DNA of 64,000 nt from assembly GCF_007558865.1 (NCBI RefSeq), contig NZ_VLPK01000002.1:682001-746000 (forward strand), read 5' to 3'. The notes under the pieces are model-generated. The model saw only the letters and a program-made list of their open reading frames with translations, did not search any database and was not told the origin of the DNA. The DNA is from Mucilaginibacter corticis. GTDB taxonomy: Bacteria > Bacteroidota > Bacteroidia > Sphingobacteriales > Sphingobacteriaceae. The number at the start of each line of letters is the position of its first letter. Within the stretch, counting starts at the first letter, position 1. Positions 36,584-45,261 of this stretch are shown one piece after another. Made by a program: the position numbers and the translations under genes.

Positions 36584-37339
36584 ATGCATTTCCCGGTAAT
36601 CATTCCTTTAGGTAAGTCGCATGTTCCATTGCATTTAGTCTGCGAGACCCTGGCTTATTTTATCGGTTACAGGTACTACAGCTATTTGCGCAGGCACAGT
36701 AATGACGAAATAAGCAGCGAAAATCGTTTACTCATTTTTATTGGCGCGGCTGTGGGCGCTTTTCTTGGTTCGCATATTTTAGGTGTATTAGAAAACCCCA
36801 AAATGCTGGCTAACACGGGTGTTGTTTACTTTATGGCTAATAAAACAATAGTCGGTGGTTTTTTAGGGGGATTAATAGGCGTTGAACTAACCAAAAAACA
36901 AATAGGTGTAACTGTCTCGTCGGGCGATTTGATGGTATATCCATTAATCCTTGCTATGATCATTGGTCGCATTGGTTGTTTCCTCACGGGATTGGAAGAT
37001 GGTACGGTCGGTACGCCCTCATCCTTACCATGGGCCATCAATTTTGGCGACGGTGTCCGAAGGCATCCCACCAACTTATACGAGATTGTTTTTTGGCTGA
37101 TGCTTTGGTTTTTGCTATGGTTTTATGAGCGATATCATCGTTTTACCAATGGCTCGCGCTTTAAAATATTTATGGTAAGCTATCTGTTGTTTAGGTTTGT
37201 GGCCGAGTTTATAAAGCTTGATCCGTTCTTTAGCTTCGGATTATCTGCAATTCAATTAGCCTGTATAGCCGGGATTGTTTATTATTACAAAGTTTTTATC
37301 TATCCATCAAAACTAACCGAACCCTATCAATATGCCTGA
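36584..37339 (+). CDS. Divergent Lgt-like (prolipoprotein diacylglyceryl transferase family) membrane protein
   Basis: 251 aa with about seven transmembrane helices and the Lgt layout: GGFLGGLIGVEL near 91-101, GRIGCFLTG with Arg129, then HPTNLYEIVFWLML and RFVAEF (Arg204, Glu208). Compared with functional Lgt, the Arg of the GRxGNF motif and the Arg/Glu pair near the C-terminus are kept, but the essential His of the HGG motif is Leu94 and the Asn after GRIG is Cys. It may therefore act on another lipid or acceptor than lipoprotein signal cysteines. It overlaps the radical SAM gene by 8 bp, so a joint task is likely. Confidence 0.78.
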   Translation: MHFPVIIPLGKSHVPLHLVCETLAYFIGYRYYSYLRRHSNDEISSENRLLIFIGAAVGAFLGSHILGVLENPKMLANTGVVYFMANKTIVGGFLGGLIGVELTKKQIGVTVSSGDLMVYPLILAMIIGRIGCFLTGLEDGTVGTPSSLPWAINFGDGVRRHPTNLYEIVFWLMLWFLLWFYERYHRFTNGSRFKIFMVSYLLFRFVAEFIKLDPFFSFGLSAIQLACIAGIVYYYKVFIYPSKLTEPYQYA

Positions 37340-38726
37340 ACGCCCGTACATATATTACGATTTTACTCAAAGCATTTGCTCAACCTGCCTGAAGCGTGTG
37401 GACGCCAAGATTGTTTTTGAAGACGAGAAAGTATACATGCTTAAAACCTGTCGTGAACATGGGTTTGAAAAGGTTTTGATAGCAACTGACATTGAATACT
37501 ACAAAAATTGCCGCAACTATGCCAAGCGCAGCGAAATGCCTCTAAAATTTAATACCAAAACACATTATGGTTGCCCATATGATTGTGGCTTGTGCCAGGA
37601 TCATGAACAACATTCTTGTTTAACAGTGATTGAGGTTACCGACCGTTGTAATTTGAGCTGCCCTACGTGTTATGCTATGTCATCACCAAATTATGGCAGG
37701 CACCGCACGCTTGAGGAAATTGAGCAAATGCTGGATGTGGTAGTAGCCAACGAAGGCCAGCCCGATGTGGTGCAAATAAGCGGCGGCGAGCCAACCGTGC
37801 ACCCGCAGTTTTTTGAGATACTGGATATAGCCAAAACAAAACCCATCAGGCATTTGATGTTAAATACCAACGGTATCCGCATAGCTAAAGACGAAGCTTT
37901 TGTAAAACGCCTGGCAACTTATATGCCCGACTTTGAGGTCTATCTACAATTCGACTCATTCAAGAAAGAAGCTCTGGAGCAATTACGTGGCGAAGACCTG
38001 CGCGAGGTTAGAGCTAATGCGATAGCCAACCTGAATAAATGTAATCTGTCGACAACGTTGGTGGTTACCCTGCAAAAAGGATTAAATACCGACGAGATCG
38101 GCGAGATCATTGAATATGCTTTGAAACAGCCTTGTGTACGTGGCGTTACGTTCCAGCCCACTCAACAAGCCGGTCGTTTAGAAAACTTCAACAGCAAAAC
38201 CGATAGGTACACCATGACCGAGGTTAGAACTGCCATCCTGGAGCAAACGGATATATTTAATCATAATGATCTGATCCCGGTGCCTTGTAATCCGGATGCT
38301 TTGGTAATGGGTTATGCGCTTAAACTCGGCGGGCAGGTTTTTCCGCTTACGCGGATGATCAATCCTGATGATCTGCTGGATAATTCAAAAAATACCATTG
38401 TTTATGAGCAGGATGAACAACTAAAAAGCCACCTGCTAAATATGTTCAGTACCGGTAATTCGGTGGATAAAGCTTCGGAGCATTTGAAGTCTATCATGTG
38501 TTGCCTGCCTGAGATAGATGCGCCAAATCTGGGATATGATAACCTGTTCAGGATCATCATTATGAATTTTCTGGACGCGCAAAATTTCGACGTGCGTGCT
38601 GTCAAAAAATCATGTGTACATATTGTGAATAAGGACATGAACATCATCCCGTTTGAGACCATGAACATATTTTACCGTGATGATAAAATTAACTATCTAA
38701 ACCAGTTAAAAGCCGAAATGCTATGA
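37332..38726 (+). CDS. Radical SAM enzyme of the COG1964/tetraether-lipid-synthase-like group
   Basis: 464 aa. Radical SAM cluster Cys106, Cys110 and Cys113 (RCNLSCPTC). An N-terminal rubredoxin-like pattern uses Cys16, Cys19 and Cys40 (ICSTC and KTCREHG). A further cluster motif CPYDCGLC lies at 81-88 with Cys96, and more Cys occur toward the C-terminus (MCCLPE). This arrangement recalls archaeal Tes (MJ0619), which links lipid tails through carbon-carbon bonds, and other COG1964 enzymes of unknown role. QISGGEPTVHPQFFEI is the SAM-binding GGE motif. The 8-bp overlap with an Lgt-like membrane protein fits a lipid substrate. The exact reaction is not known. Confidence 0.8.
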   Translation: MPERPYIYYDFTQSICSTCLKRVDAKIVFEDEKVYMLKTCREHGFEKVLIATDIEYYKNCRNYAKRSEMPLKFNTKTHYGCPYDCGLCQDHEQHSCLTVIEVTDRCNLSCPTCYAMSSPNYGRHRTLEEIEQMLDVVVANEGQPDVVQISGGEPTVHPQFFEILDIAKTKPIRHLMLNTNGIRIAKDEAFVKRLATYMPDFEVYLQFDSFKKEALEQLRGEDLREVRANAIANLNKCNLSTTLVVTLQKGLNTDEIGEIIEYALKQPCVRGVTFQPTQQAGRLENFNSKTDRYTMTEVRTAILEQTDIFNHNDLIPVPCNPDALVMGYALKLGGQVFPLTRMINPDDLLDNSKNTIVYEQDEQLKSHLLNMFSTGNSVDKASEHLKSIMCCLPEIDAPNLGYDNLFRIIIMNFLDAQNFDVRAVKKSCVHIVNKDMNIIPFETMNIFYRDDKINYLNQLKAEML

Positions 38727-39013
38727 ACGAAGAAACAAACCCTTTTGAACCCCAAAAACAAACAGACAATAAAGTAAACCTGAAAATTGCAGGTTACAAT
38801 CTGGCAGCAATGCTCATGTATGGTTTGTTGTTTGTAGGTGCGATGGGTAATGATGGTTTTATTTTATTTGGATTAGCATTTCTCGCCCATGCTTTTGTTT
38901 GTCTGATCTTAGCTGTAGTACAGCGTAAATGGGTCTGGGTATTAAGCAGTTTATTAATAGTTATTATTGGTTTTTCAACGTGCGCAAACCTGTTTCATTT
39001 AGATATGCGTTAA
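38723..39013 (+). CDS. Small three-helix membrane protein
   Basis: 96 aa. A charged lead of about 20 residues is followed by three hydrophobic segments (LAAMLMYGLLFVGAMG, FILFGLAFLAHAFVCLILAVV, WVWVLSSLLIVIIGFSTCA). No family recognised. The ATG overlaps the radical SAM stop (ATGA, 4 bp), so it belongs to the same operon, and its stop shares the TTAA with the opposing phosphatase gene. It may be an accessory subunit of the Lgt-like/radical SAM system. Confidence 0.7.
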   Translation: MNEETNPFEPQKQTDNKVNLKIAGYNLAAMLMYGLLFVGAMGNDGFILFGLAFLAHAFVCLILAVVQRKWVWVLSSLLIVIIGFSTCANLFHLDMR

Positions 39014-39933
39014 GCCATCATCTCTGCCAATACACCTTCTTTTAACGAATAGGTAGATAAATAAACCTTATGGATCCCCAACTTTTGCGTGATGAAACGG
39101 GTGATCAAAGATGCTACCACGATCATATCCACACGGATAGGGATGATGCCTTTGGTGTCTTTACGTTCATTATGCGATGACGCGATGAGTTTATTGGTAA
39201 CGGCTACCAGCTCATTAAAATCAAAGGTGTAATTTTTGATATCGAGGGTAAATGGATTATTCTTTTCCAGTTCTATCAACTCCGCAAACGTCTCAAAGGC
39301 CCCTGATGAACCGATGATAGAATCGACCGGGTATTTTGAGGCTACGGCAAGCAGGCTTGGCAAATGCTCTTCCAAATAAATTTCAAGCGCGTTGATAGAT
39401 TCGCGCGGAATAGGGTCTGTACGGTGGAATTTATCCATCAACCTTGCAGCACCTATTTCAAAGCTTTGTTTCCAAAGGATAGCATTTTCATTGCCCACAA
39501 TAAATTCAACGCTGCCACCGCCAATATCCATGATCAGCGATGTTTGGTGCGATAAGCCGCCTGCCAGCTTCACGCCTTTATAAATATAATCGGCTTCCTG
39601 CTCGCCATCAATGATCTCGATATTTATACCTGTCTTCTCTGCAACCTCGTCCATAAACTGCTGCCCGTTAGATGCATTACGCAAAGCGGATGTAGCAATT
39701 GCGCTAACATCTTGAACGTCATTTTCTCCAAGTAATTTATGGAATTTCAACATAGCAGCCATACCCCGCTCATAAGCTTCGGGCTGGATAATGCCTTTAT
39801 TTATACCGCCTTCGCCTAACTTTACGGCTTCATGCTCGTGAACAATTTCCTTGTAGTCAGATGCATTGCCTTCGGCAATTAACAGGTGAAAAGTGTTGGT
39901 GCCAAGATCCATTACGGCAATGCGCTTACTCAT
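39010..39933 (-). CDS. Ppx/GppA-family phosphatase
   Basis: 307 aa; the short form with the actin-like ATPase-type domain and no C-terminal HD domain. MDLGTNTFHLLIAEG near residues 8-22 and DIGGGSVEFIVGN near 140 are the phosphate-binding loops, with SSGAFETFAEL near 212. It hydrolyses polyphosphate terminal phosphate or pppGpp to ppGpp; the short form may be specific for polyphosphate. Its stop overlaps the convergent membrane gene by 4 bp (shared TTAA). Confidence 0.9.
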   Translation of the reverse strand: MSKRIAVMDLGTNTFHLLIAEGNASDYKEIVHEHEAVKLGEGGINKGIIQPEAYERGMAAMLKFHKLLGENDVQDVSAIATSALRNASNGQQFMDEVAEKTGINIEIIDGEQEADYIYKGVKLAGGLSHQTSLIMDIGGGSVEFIVGNENAILWKQSFEIGAARLMDKFHRTDPIPRESINALEIYLEEHLPSLLAVASKYPVDSIIGSSGAFETFAELIELEKNNPFTLDIKNYTFDFNELVAVTNKLIASSHNERKDTKGIIPIRVDMIVVASLITRFITQKLGIHKVYLSTYSLKEGVLAEMMA

Positions 39934-39937
39934 GCAT

Positions 39938-39945
39938 CTAAATTA
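39938..39945 (-). promoter_or_regulatory. -7 box TAATTTAG 4 nt from the ppx/gppA start
   Basis: Minus-strand TAATTTAG matches TAnnTTTG at seven of eight positions and ends 4 nt before the ATG, the same leaderless layout as ddl. Confidence 0.35.
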
Positions 39946-40094
39946 AATAATACCTAAATGATTGATGTTAAAAAATTATCATCATTTAAACACCGGTTAC
40001 CCATAAATGTGTGACGTTGTGTAATATTATTCTCTAAATGGCTGATCAGTAAAAATATATGTATGTTTAGGTGCCAATTATAAAAACTTATCTG

Positions 40095-41087
40095 ATGAGG
40101 CTGAATTTAATTTTAGGGCTTTTAATATTATGTAGCTCTGTCCAGGTATTTGCACAGAAAGCAATTAAACCTGTACCCATAATTTTTGATAGCGATATGG
40201 GGCCAGACTATGACGATGTAGGCGCCATTACTATCCTGCATGCCCTGGCAGATAATGGCGAAGCCAGGATACTGGCAACTATGGCCAGCAATAAATACGA
40301 AGGCGTGGCCGCTGTATTAAATGTATTTAGTACTTACTTTAAACGTCCTGATATACCGATAGGCGTACCTATAGGTGACGCGGTAAATATGCGCGACGGC
40401 CAACATTGGACGGATACCCTGCTTGCCAAATATCCGCATAAAATAAAAACCAACGCAGATGCCGAAAATGCTGTGAAGCTATACCGTAAAATACTGGCTA
40501 AGCAACCTGACCATAGCGTAACGATAGTAACTATTGGATTTTTAACCAATATATCCAATTTGCTGAATACGCAGGCTGATGAATATTCACCTTTTAGCGG
40601 AAAGGAACTGATCGCGAAAAAAGTCAAGCTATTGGTAAGTATGGCAGGCAGGTTTCCGTCAGGCTATGAATTTAATGTGGATAAGGATATCGTTGCTTCA
40701 AACAATGTGTTTCAAAATATTGATGTACCTGTAATATACAGTGGTTTTGAAATAGGCGAGAAGATAAAAGCCGGCCTGCCTTTAATAAATAACGCGGAGA
40801 TAAAAAACAGCCCTGTAAAAGATGCTTTCAGAATAGCGATGTCGCAATCTGCAGGAGATGCACAGGGCCGGATGAGTTGGGATGAGACAGCCGTATTGAT
40901 CGCCATAAAAGGCTACTCAGCTTATTATGACCTGCGTAAGGGTAAAATGGCGCCTGTAGCAACAGACGGCAAAAATACCTGGGATGATAACGGAAAATGG
41001 CAGGGGTATGTGGTTGAGAAAATGAATCATCTGCAAGTTCAGGATCTGATTAATGAGTTGATCCAACATCAGCCGAAAGCTAACTAA
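40095..41087 (+). CDS. Exported nucleoside hydrolase
   Basis: 330 aa from ATG 40095, which begins a proper signal peptide MRLNLILGLLILCSSVQVFAQ; an upstream GTG adds eight residues. The inosine-uridine nucleoside hydrolase motif is FDSDMGPDYDDVGA (Asp cluster for calcium) near residue 33-46. VSMAGRFPSGYEFNVDKDIVAS near 180 and the late WDETAVLIAI, a further ligand region, complete the site. It cleaves ribonucleosides to base and ribose, here in the periplasm, probably for salvage. Ends before a terminator shared with dnaJ. Confidence 0.9.
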   Translation: MRLNLILGLLILCSSVQVFAQKAIKPVPIIFDSDMGPDYDDVGAITILHALADNGEARILATMASNKYEGVAAVLNVFSTYFKRPDIPIGVPIGDAVNMRDGQHWTDTLLAKYPHKIKTNADAENAVKLYRKILAKQPDHSVTIVTIGFLTNISNLLNTQADEYSPFSGKELIAKKVKLLVSMAGRFPSGYEFNVDKDIVASNNVFQNIDVPVIYSGFEIGEKIKAGLPLINNAEIKNSPVKDAFRIAMSQSAGDAQGRMSWDETAVLIAIKGYSAYYDLRKGKMAPVATDGKNTWDDNGKWQGYVVEKMNHLQVQDLINELIQHQPKAN

Positions 41088-41090
41088 AAT

Positions 41091-41124
41091 GAAAAGCTCA
41101 GAATTATAAAAATCCTGAGCCTTT
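41091..41124. terminator. Terminator between nucleoside hydrolase and dnaJ
   Basis: GCTCAG (41096-41101) pairs with CTGAGC (41115-41120). On the minus strand it is followed by TTTTCATTTT, so it mainly ends dnaJ transcripts. Confidence 0.7.
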
Positions 41125-41150
41125 AACCTTTTGCTCTTCAGCTTTAATCT

Positions 41151-42311
41151 TTACTCAAAGTATTCCTTCATCCGTTCAAAGAAACTTTTCTCGTTCTTGC
41201 CCGGATTAGGTTTAAAGTTTGGCGAGTTCTGCAGCTTTTCTAACAAAGCGCGTTCTTCGTTACTCAAGGCCTTTGGTGTCCAGATATTGATATGGATCAG
41301 TTGGTCGCCGCGGTGATAAGAGTTAACCTCGGGCACACCTTTACCTTTTAAGCGCAATATTTTACCGCCCTGTGTTCCAGGATCTATCTTGATCTTAGCT
41401 TTACCATCAATAGTAGGTACTTCAACACTGGTACCTAAGGCTGCATCAATAAAGGTAATATGCAGATCAAAGATCACGTTGTTTCCATCACGTTTTAAAG
41501 TTTCGTGCGGAATTTCCTCTATCAGTATGATCAGGTCGCCCGGTACACCACCACGAGGGGCAGCATTACCTTTACCGCTCATGCTCAACTGCATACCTTC
41601 GCTTACGCCGGCAGGTACATTCAGGCTGATGGTTTCTTCGCCGCGTACAACACCGTCGCCATGGCAAACGCTACATTTTGATGTAATTACAGAGCCTTCA
41701 CCATTACAGGTAGGGCAGGTGCTGGTAGTTTGCATCTGGCCCAAGATGGTGTTGGTTACACGCCTAACCGCACCCTGGCCACCACAGGTTTTACAAGTTT
41801 GGAAAGATGATTTATCCTTAGCACCTGTACCGTCGCAGGTTTTACAAAGTATTTGTTTGTTTACCTTTATTTTCTTCTCGGTACCGTTGGAGATTTCTTC
41901 GAGCGTTAAACGAACTTTAATGCGTAGGTTGCTGCCACGTGCTACACGACGGCCGCCATTTTGCCTGCCGCCTCCGCCACCAAAGAAACCTTCGAATGGG
42001 CTGCCACCGCCAAAAATATCGCCAAATTGACTAAATATGTCTTCCATATTCATACCGCCGCCACCATATCCGCCATTGGCAGATTGCGCGTTAGCCGCAT
42101 GTCCAAACTGGTTATAACGCTGGCGTTTTTCAGGATTGCTTAAAACTTCGTAAGCTTCGGCAGCCTCCTTAAACATTTCTTCGGCTTCTTTATCACCCTC
42201 ATTTTTGTCCGGGTGATATTTGATAGCCATTTTACGGTAGGCTTTCTTTATTTCATCCGCGTCTGCACCCCTTGAAACGCCCAATACGTCGTAATAATCT
42301 CTTTTTGACAT
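41151..42311 (-). CDS. dnaJ: Chaperone protein DnaJ
   Basis: 386 aa. J-domain with HPD (KYHPDKNEG near 33-41), Gly/Phe-rich stretch ([24 protein letters not shown] onward), zinc domain with four CxxCxGxG motifs ([32 protein letters not shown]), and a C-terminal substrate-binding domain. It stimulates the DnaK ATPase in protein folding. It follows grpE in the same orientation with an inverted-repeat spacer. Confidence 0.97.
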   Translation of the reverse strand: MSKRDYYDVLGVSRGADADEIKKAYRKMAIKYHPDKNEGDKEAEEMFKEAAEAYEVLSNPEKRQRYNQFGHAANAQSANGGYGGGGMNMEDIFSQFGDIFGGGSPFEGFFGGGGGRQNGGRRVARGSNLRIKVRLTLEEISNGTEKKIKVNKQILCKTCDGTGAKDKSSFQTCKTCGGQGAVRRVTNTILGQMQTTSTCPTCNGEGSVITSKCSVCHGDGVVRGEETISLNVPAGVSEGMQLSMSGKGNAAPRGGVPGDLIILIEEIPHETLKRDGNNVIFDLHITFIDAALGTSVEVPTIDGKAKIKIDPGTQGGKILRLKGKGVPEVNSYHRGDQLIHINIWTPKALSNEERALLEKLQNSPNFKPNPGKNEKSFFERMKEYFE

Positions 42312-42319
42312 AATTTTAT

Positions 42320-42425
42320 TTCGGATATCGAATGTTCGATTTCGAATTTATTCTATTTACTATGTTATATTGTTTAGGTTTCAGGTACTTTTCAAATTCG
42401 AAATTGAAAATCCGAAATCCGATAT
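42320..42425. repeat. Inverted TTTCGGAT/TTTCGAAT-word repeat between grpE and dnaJ
   Basis: Left arm 42320-42350 (TTTCGGATATCGAATG... TTTCGAATTTA) is complementary to right arm 42394-42425 (AAATTCGAAATTG... AAATCCGATAT). Together they occupy almost all of the 118-bp spacer. Confidence 0.75.
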
Positions 42426-42429
42426 TAAT

Positions 42430-42984
42430 TTACGCTCCTACTATAACTTTAGCAAAGCGGATAACTTTATCATTAAGGTAATAACCTTTTTCCATTTCGT
42501 CAATCACCTTGCCCTTCATATCATCAGTAGGTGCAGGGATATTGGTTATAGCTTCGTGCAGGTCGGCATCAAAAGGCTGGCCTATAGACTCCATTGGTTT
42601 TAGGCCTTTCTGACCAAGAATATTGTTTAGTTTATTTTGTACCAATATAACGCCTTCTTTCACTGCCCTAACGTCAGTAGCGTTTTCCATCGATTTAACA
42701 GCACGTTCAAAGTCATCAATAACAGGAATAAGTGATACAATGACCTCTTTGCCAGCTTGCTGTAAAAGATCTACGCGTTCCTTAGTGGTACGGCGCCTAA
42801 AGTTGTCAAACTCGGCATAAAGGCGCAGGTACTTATCATTAGCTAATGATATTTCTTCTTTTAAAAGATCCTCTGCTGATTTTTCATCAATCGCACTTCC
42901 TGTCACTTCTTCAGTTTCAGTATCAATAGCATCATTTATAGCATCAGTATTTTCCACGTCTTCAATCTTTTTTTTCTTTAACAT
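42430..42984 (-). CDS. grpE: Nucleotide exchange factor GrpE
   Basis: 184 aa. Acidic N-terminal tail (residues 1-45), long coiled helix (about 45-100, AEFDNFRRRTTKERVDLLQQAG) and the beta-wing domain with signature near the C-terminus (FDADLHEAITNIP and KGKVIDEMEKGYYLNDKVIRFAKVIVG). It exchanges ADP on DnaK. Placed upstream of dnaJ, as is usual. A sigma-54-like site lies just upstream. Confidence 0.96.
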   Translation of the reverse strand: MLKKKKIEDVENTDAINDAIDTETEEVTGSAIDEKSAEDLLKEEISLANDKYLRLYAEFDNFRRRTTKERVDLLQQAGKEVIVSLIPVIDDFERAVKSMENATDVRAVKEGVILVQNKLNNILGQKGLKPMESIGQPFDADLHEAITNIPAPTDDMKGKVIDEMEKGYYLNDKVIRFAKVIVGA

Positions 42985-43012
42985 ATCTTAAAATTCATAG
43001 ATAATAGTGCTA

Positions 43013-43028
43013 ATCAAGTACCTTGCCA
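43013..43028 (-). promoter_or_regulatory. Possible sigma-54-like -24/-12 site before grpE
   Basis: Minus-strand TGGCAAGGTACTTGAT aligns to TGGCAC-G-N4-TTGCW with TTG and TGGCA in place, but the invariant C of the -12 GC is A. Weak. Confidence 0.25.
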
Positions 43029-43154
43029 CGGCTTTAAAAGCGACAAGCTGACAGCGAAATTTATTTTTTAAGCAGTAATGGCATAACTGTCACAGCAGCA
43101 CTGGCAGTAAGTATACGATTTTACGTTCTTTAAGGTTTGCTGTAACACAATGAT

Positions 43155-43838
43155 TTATGCTATCTGGGCATCTTCTAAAACCTTACCGTTTTCGCATTTT
43201 ATAATGCGCGAAGGGAAGGTGCGGATGATGTGGTAATCGTGTGTAGCAATGACCACTGCAGTGCCCGACTGGCTGATCTGTTTTAGTAATAAAACGATCT
43301 CTTCCGAAGTATCAGGGTCAAGGTTACCCGTAGGCTCGTCCGCAAGAATTATTTCAGGATCATTTAGCAATGCGCGGGCAATTACTACACGCTGTTGCTC
43401 GCCGCCTGACAGCTCATGCGGCATCTTTTTTAATTTGGAACGAAGGCCGACTTTTTCCAACACGTCTAAAGTTCGATCGGCAATTAGTTTAGGATCTGTC
43501 CAGCCGGTTGCGCGCATTACAAATTGCAGGTTTTGCTCAACGCTGCGGTCTGTCAATAACTGAAAATCCTGGAAAACTATCCCTAGTTTACGGCGCAGAT
43601 AGGGGATATCTTTGTCGGCTATTTTGTCCAGATCATACCCGCAGGCATGGCCCGTGCCGATGTTTACGCCAAGATCGCCATAAATAATTTTTAACAAGCT
43701 ACTTTTACCCGAACCGGTTTGGCCTATCAGCCATACAAAATCACCTTTATCAATATGCAGGTTAACATTTGATAATACCAGGTGCTTTTGTTGAAATATA
43801 TCAACATTATTTAGCTTAATAATGGTGTTTCCTATCAT
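43155..43838 (-). CDS. ftsE: FtsE-like ABC ATPase
   Basis: 227 aa, the length of FtsE. Walker [13 protein letters not shown], signature [16 protein letters not shown], Walker [19 protein letters not shown] and H-loop ATHDYHII are all present. FtsE with FtsX controls septal peptidoglycan hydrolases. No ftsX is adjacent here, so the membrane partner is elsewhere or the assignment is to another small ABC ATPase. It follows the 67-aa ORF by 5 bp. Confidence 0.85.
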   Translation of the reverse strand: MIGNTIIKLNNVDIFQQKHLVLSNVNLHIDKGDFVWLIGQTGSGKSSLLKIIYGDLGVNIGTGHACGYDLDKIADKDIPYLRRKLGIVFQDFQLLTDRSVEQNLQFVMRATGWTDPKLIADRTLDVLEKVGLRSKLKKMPHELSGGEQQRVVIARALLNDPEIILADEPTGNLDPDTSEEIVLLLKQISQSGTAVVIATHDYHIIRTFPSRIIKCENGKVLEDAQIA

Positions 43839-43843
43839 TGTTT

Positions 43844-44047
43844 CTATAGTTCTAATTTCAGGATATGTCCAAAAGGCAGTTCTTTAACAACATTCATTAT
43901 ATATTCGGCTTTGTCTGTCAGACCTATTTTGTCTAATGATTTTTCAGGTCTGTCAACCCTAAAGTATGCCAGCAAAGTAAATTCATCATCCCTTAGCTGC
44001 ACATAATCAGGTATTTTGGCAACGCCTTTAACTTTTATAATATACAT
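43844..44047 (-). CDS. Small protein of unknown function between LuxC-like and FtsE-like genes
   Basis: 67 aa. Not recognised. Opens MYIIKVKGVAKIPDYVQLRDDEF with a beta-strand feel; single-domain, no signal or membrane segment. It sits 5 bp before ftsE and 67 bp after the LuxC-like gene, the gap being a word-repeat hairpin. It is kept because of tight spacing and good coding texture. Confidence 0.6.
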   Translation of the reverse strand: MYIIKVKGVAKIPDYVQLRDDEFTLLAYFRVDRPEKSLDKIGLTDKAEYIMNVVKELPFGHILKLEL

Positions 44048-44056
44048 TTTTAAATG

Positions 44057-44119
44057 GTTAAAGGCTAAAGTTAAAAGGTAAAAGGCGCGAATAGAACCTT
44101 TTACCTTTTACCTTTTACC
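44057..44119. repeat. Inverted AAAGGTAAAAGG-word repeat
   Basis: GGTTAAAGGCTAAAGTTAAA onward (44057-44086) is complementary to the CCTTTTACC copies at about 44098-44119. The stop codon of the LuxC-like gene (44115-44117) is part of the right arm. Confidence 0.75.
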
Positions 44120-45161
44120 TTTCAGCCTCAAATGTATGAAGATTTGTCAAGAAATCCATTGTATCTACACCATCGGCATAGTCCCATAATTGCGGGTGCT
44201 GGCTTTGGCCGAAATCAACTAACTGACTGTTTATATTTAATTGCGCGGTACTTACAACGCACTGTATGTTTTCGGCTTCGGTATTTATCAAATCTTCTAC
44301 TGCTTTAATATCGTCGTAATAGCTGTAAAACAATACTGCCAGCGGCGACGTAAGACGTTCATCTTCCTTTAATATCAAAAAGTTGTTATCCAGGTGCTGT
44401 TCGCTGCCAACTAAAAATATCGACCGGTTGTAGCCATAATTGTTATTATACTTATTATGGTTGATAATATCTTTATAGGGTTCTATCGCTTCAAAAAATT
44501 TAGCCAGATCATACCCATTAGGGATCAATAATTTTGACACATTGCGACATCCTAAACCAAAGTAATTAAATATGTCATGGCCCAGGTTGTAAAGTTGATC
44601 TTTCGTTTCAGTGCCGGTAATTACAGCTACACTGTTACGGTTTTTACGGATGATATTTGGCACTTTGCCAAAGTAATATTCAAAATAGCGCGATGAATTA
44701 TTGCTGCCGGTGGCTATAACAGCGTCAAAATCTACTAGTCGCTCTACAAAACTAAACTGGCCGGCAAACCGGTTATCAATTGTAACCAACTTTTCTAAAA
44801 AGTGTTTAATCAGCCTTGCATCCTGGGTAGATGCTTTGATCAACGCATGGTTGCCAGTTACCAAAACACAAAGTACATCATGAAACCCAACTAAGGGGAT
44901 ATTACCGGCCAATATCAGCCCAATCTTTTTTGGCGAAGCGTTTTTATCAAGATCATATTTACTAAGCCAGATAGTCAGATCAGCTTCATTAAGCATGCCG
45001 CCAATGGCTTTTACGGCGTTCTCTACACTTTCGGGAGTGAACCAGGCGTTGTAGATATGCTCGTTGTTTATGAGTTCAGTAAGGGCTTCGTCAGGGTTAG
45101 ATAATTGTTCGCCCAGTTTTGAAAAGGCAAGTATTAATTCTTTTGTGTTGAATTTTGACAT
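44115..45161 (-). CDS. LuxC-like acyl-CoA reductase
   Basis: 348 aa from the ATG at 45161 (MSKFNTKELILAFSKLG); the further upstream Met would add six residues. The aldehyde-dehydrogenase-like acyl-CoA reductase (LuxC) fold has the nucleotide-proximal GNIPLVGFHDVLCVLVTGNHALIK near 80, VIATGSNNSSRYFEYYF and FGLGCRNVSKLLIPNG, whose Cys is the likely thioester nucleophile. It reduces acyl-CoA to aldehyde. Divergent from a ferredoxin gene, a pairing that suggests electron transfer between the two. No LuxE-type synthetase is seen. Confidence 0.85.
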   Translation of the reverse strand: MSKFNTKELILAFSKLGEQLSNPDEALTELINNEHIYNAWFTPESVENAVKAIGGMLNEADLTIWLSKYDLDKNASPKKIGLILAGNIPLVGFHDVLCVLVTGNHALIKASTQDARLIKHFLEKLVTIDNRFAGQFSFVERLVDFDAVIATGSNNSSRYFEYYFGKVPNIIRKNRNSVAVITGTETKDQLYNLGHDIFNYFGLGCRNVSKLLIPNGYDLAKFFEAIEPYKDIINHNKYNNNYGYNRSIFLVGSEQHLDNNFLILKEDERLTSPLAVLFYSYYDDIKAVEDLINTEAENIQCVVSTAQLNINSQLVDFGQSQHPQLWDYADGVDTMDFLTNLHTFEAER

Positions 45162-45200
45162 ATATATGGTAGTAATCAAACTCTGAATTTCTTTTTTTGT

Positions 45201-45208
45201 TATATTTG
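45201..45208 (+). promoter_or_regulatory. -7 box TATATTTG of the ferredoxin gene
   Basis: Exact match to TAnnTTTG, 53 nt before the ATG at 45262. Confidence 0.55.
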
Positions 45209-45261
45209 CAAAACTTTGTTAATTGACAAAGGTAGTTGAGAATATAAGATTATTAAAAAAT

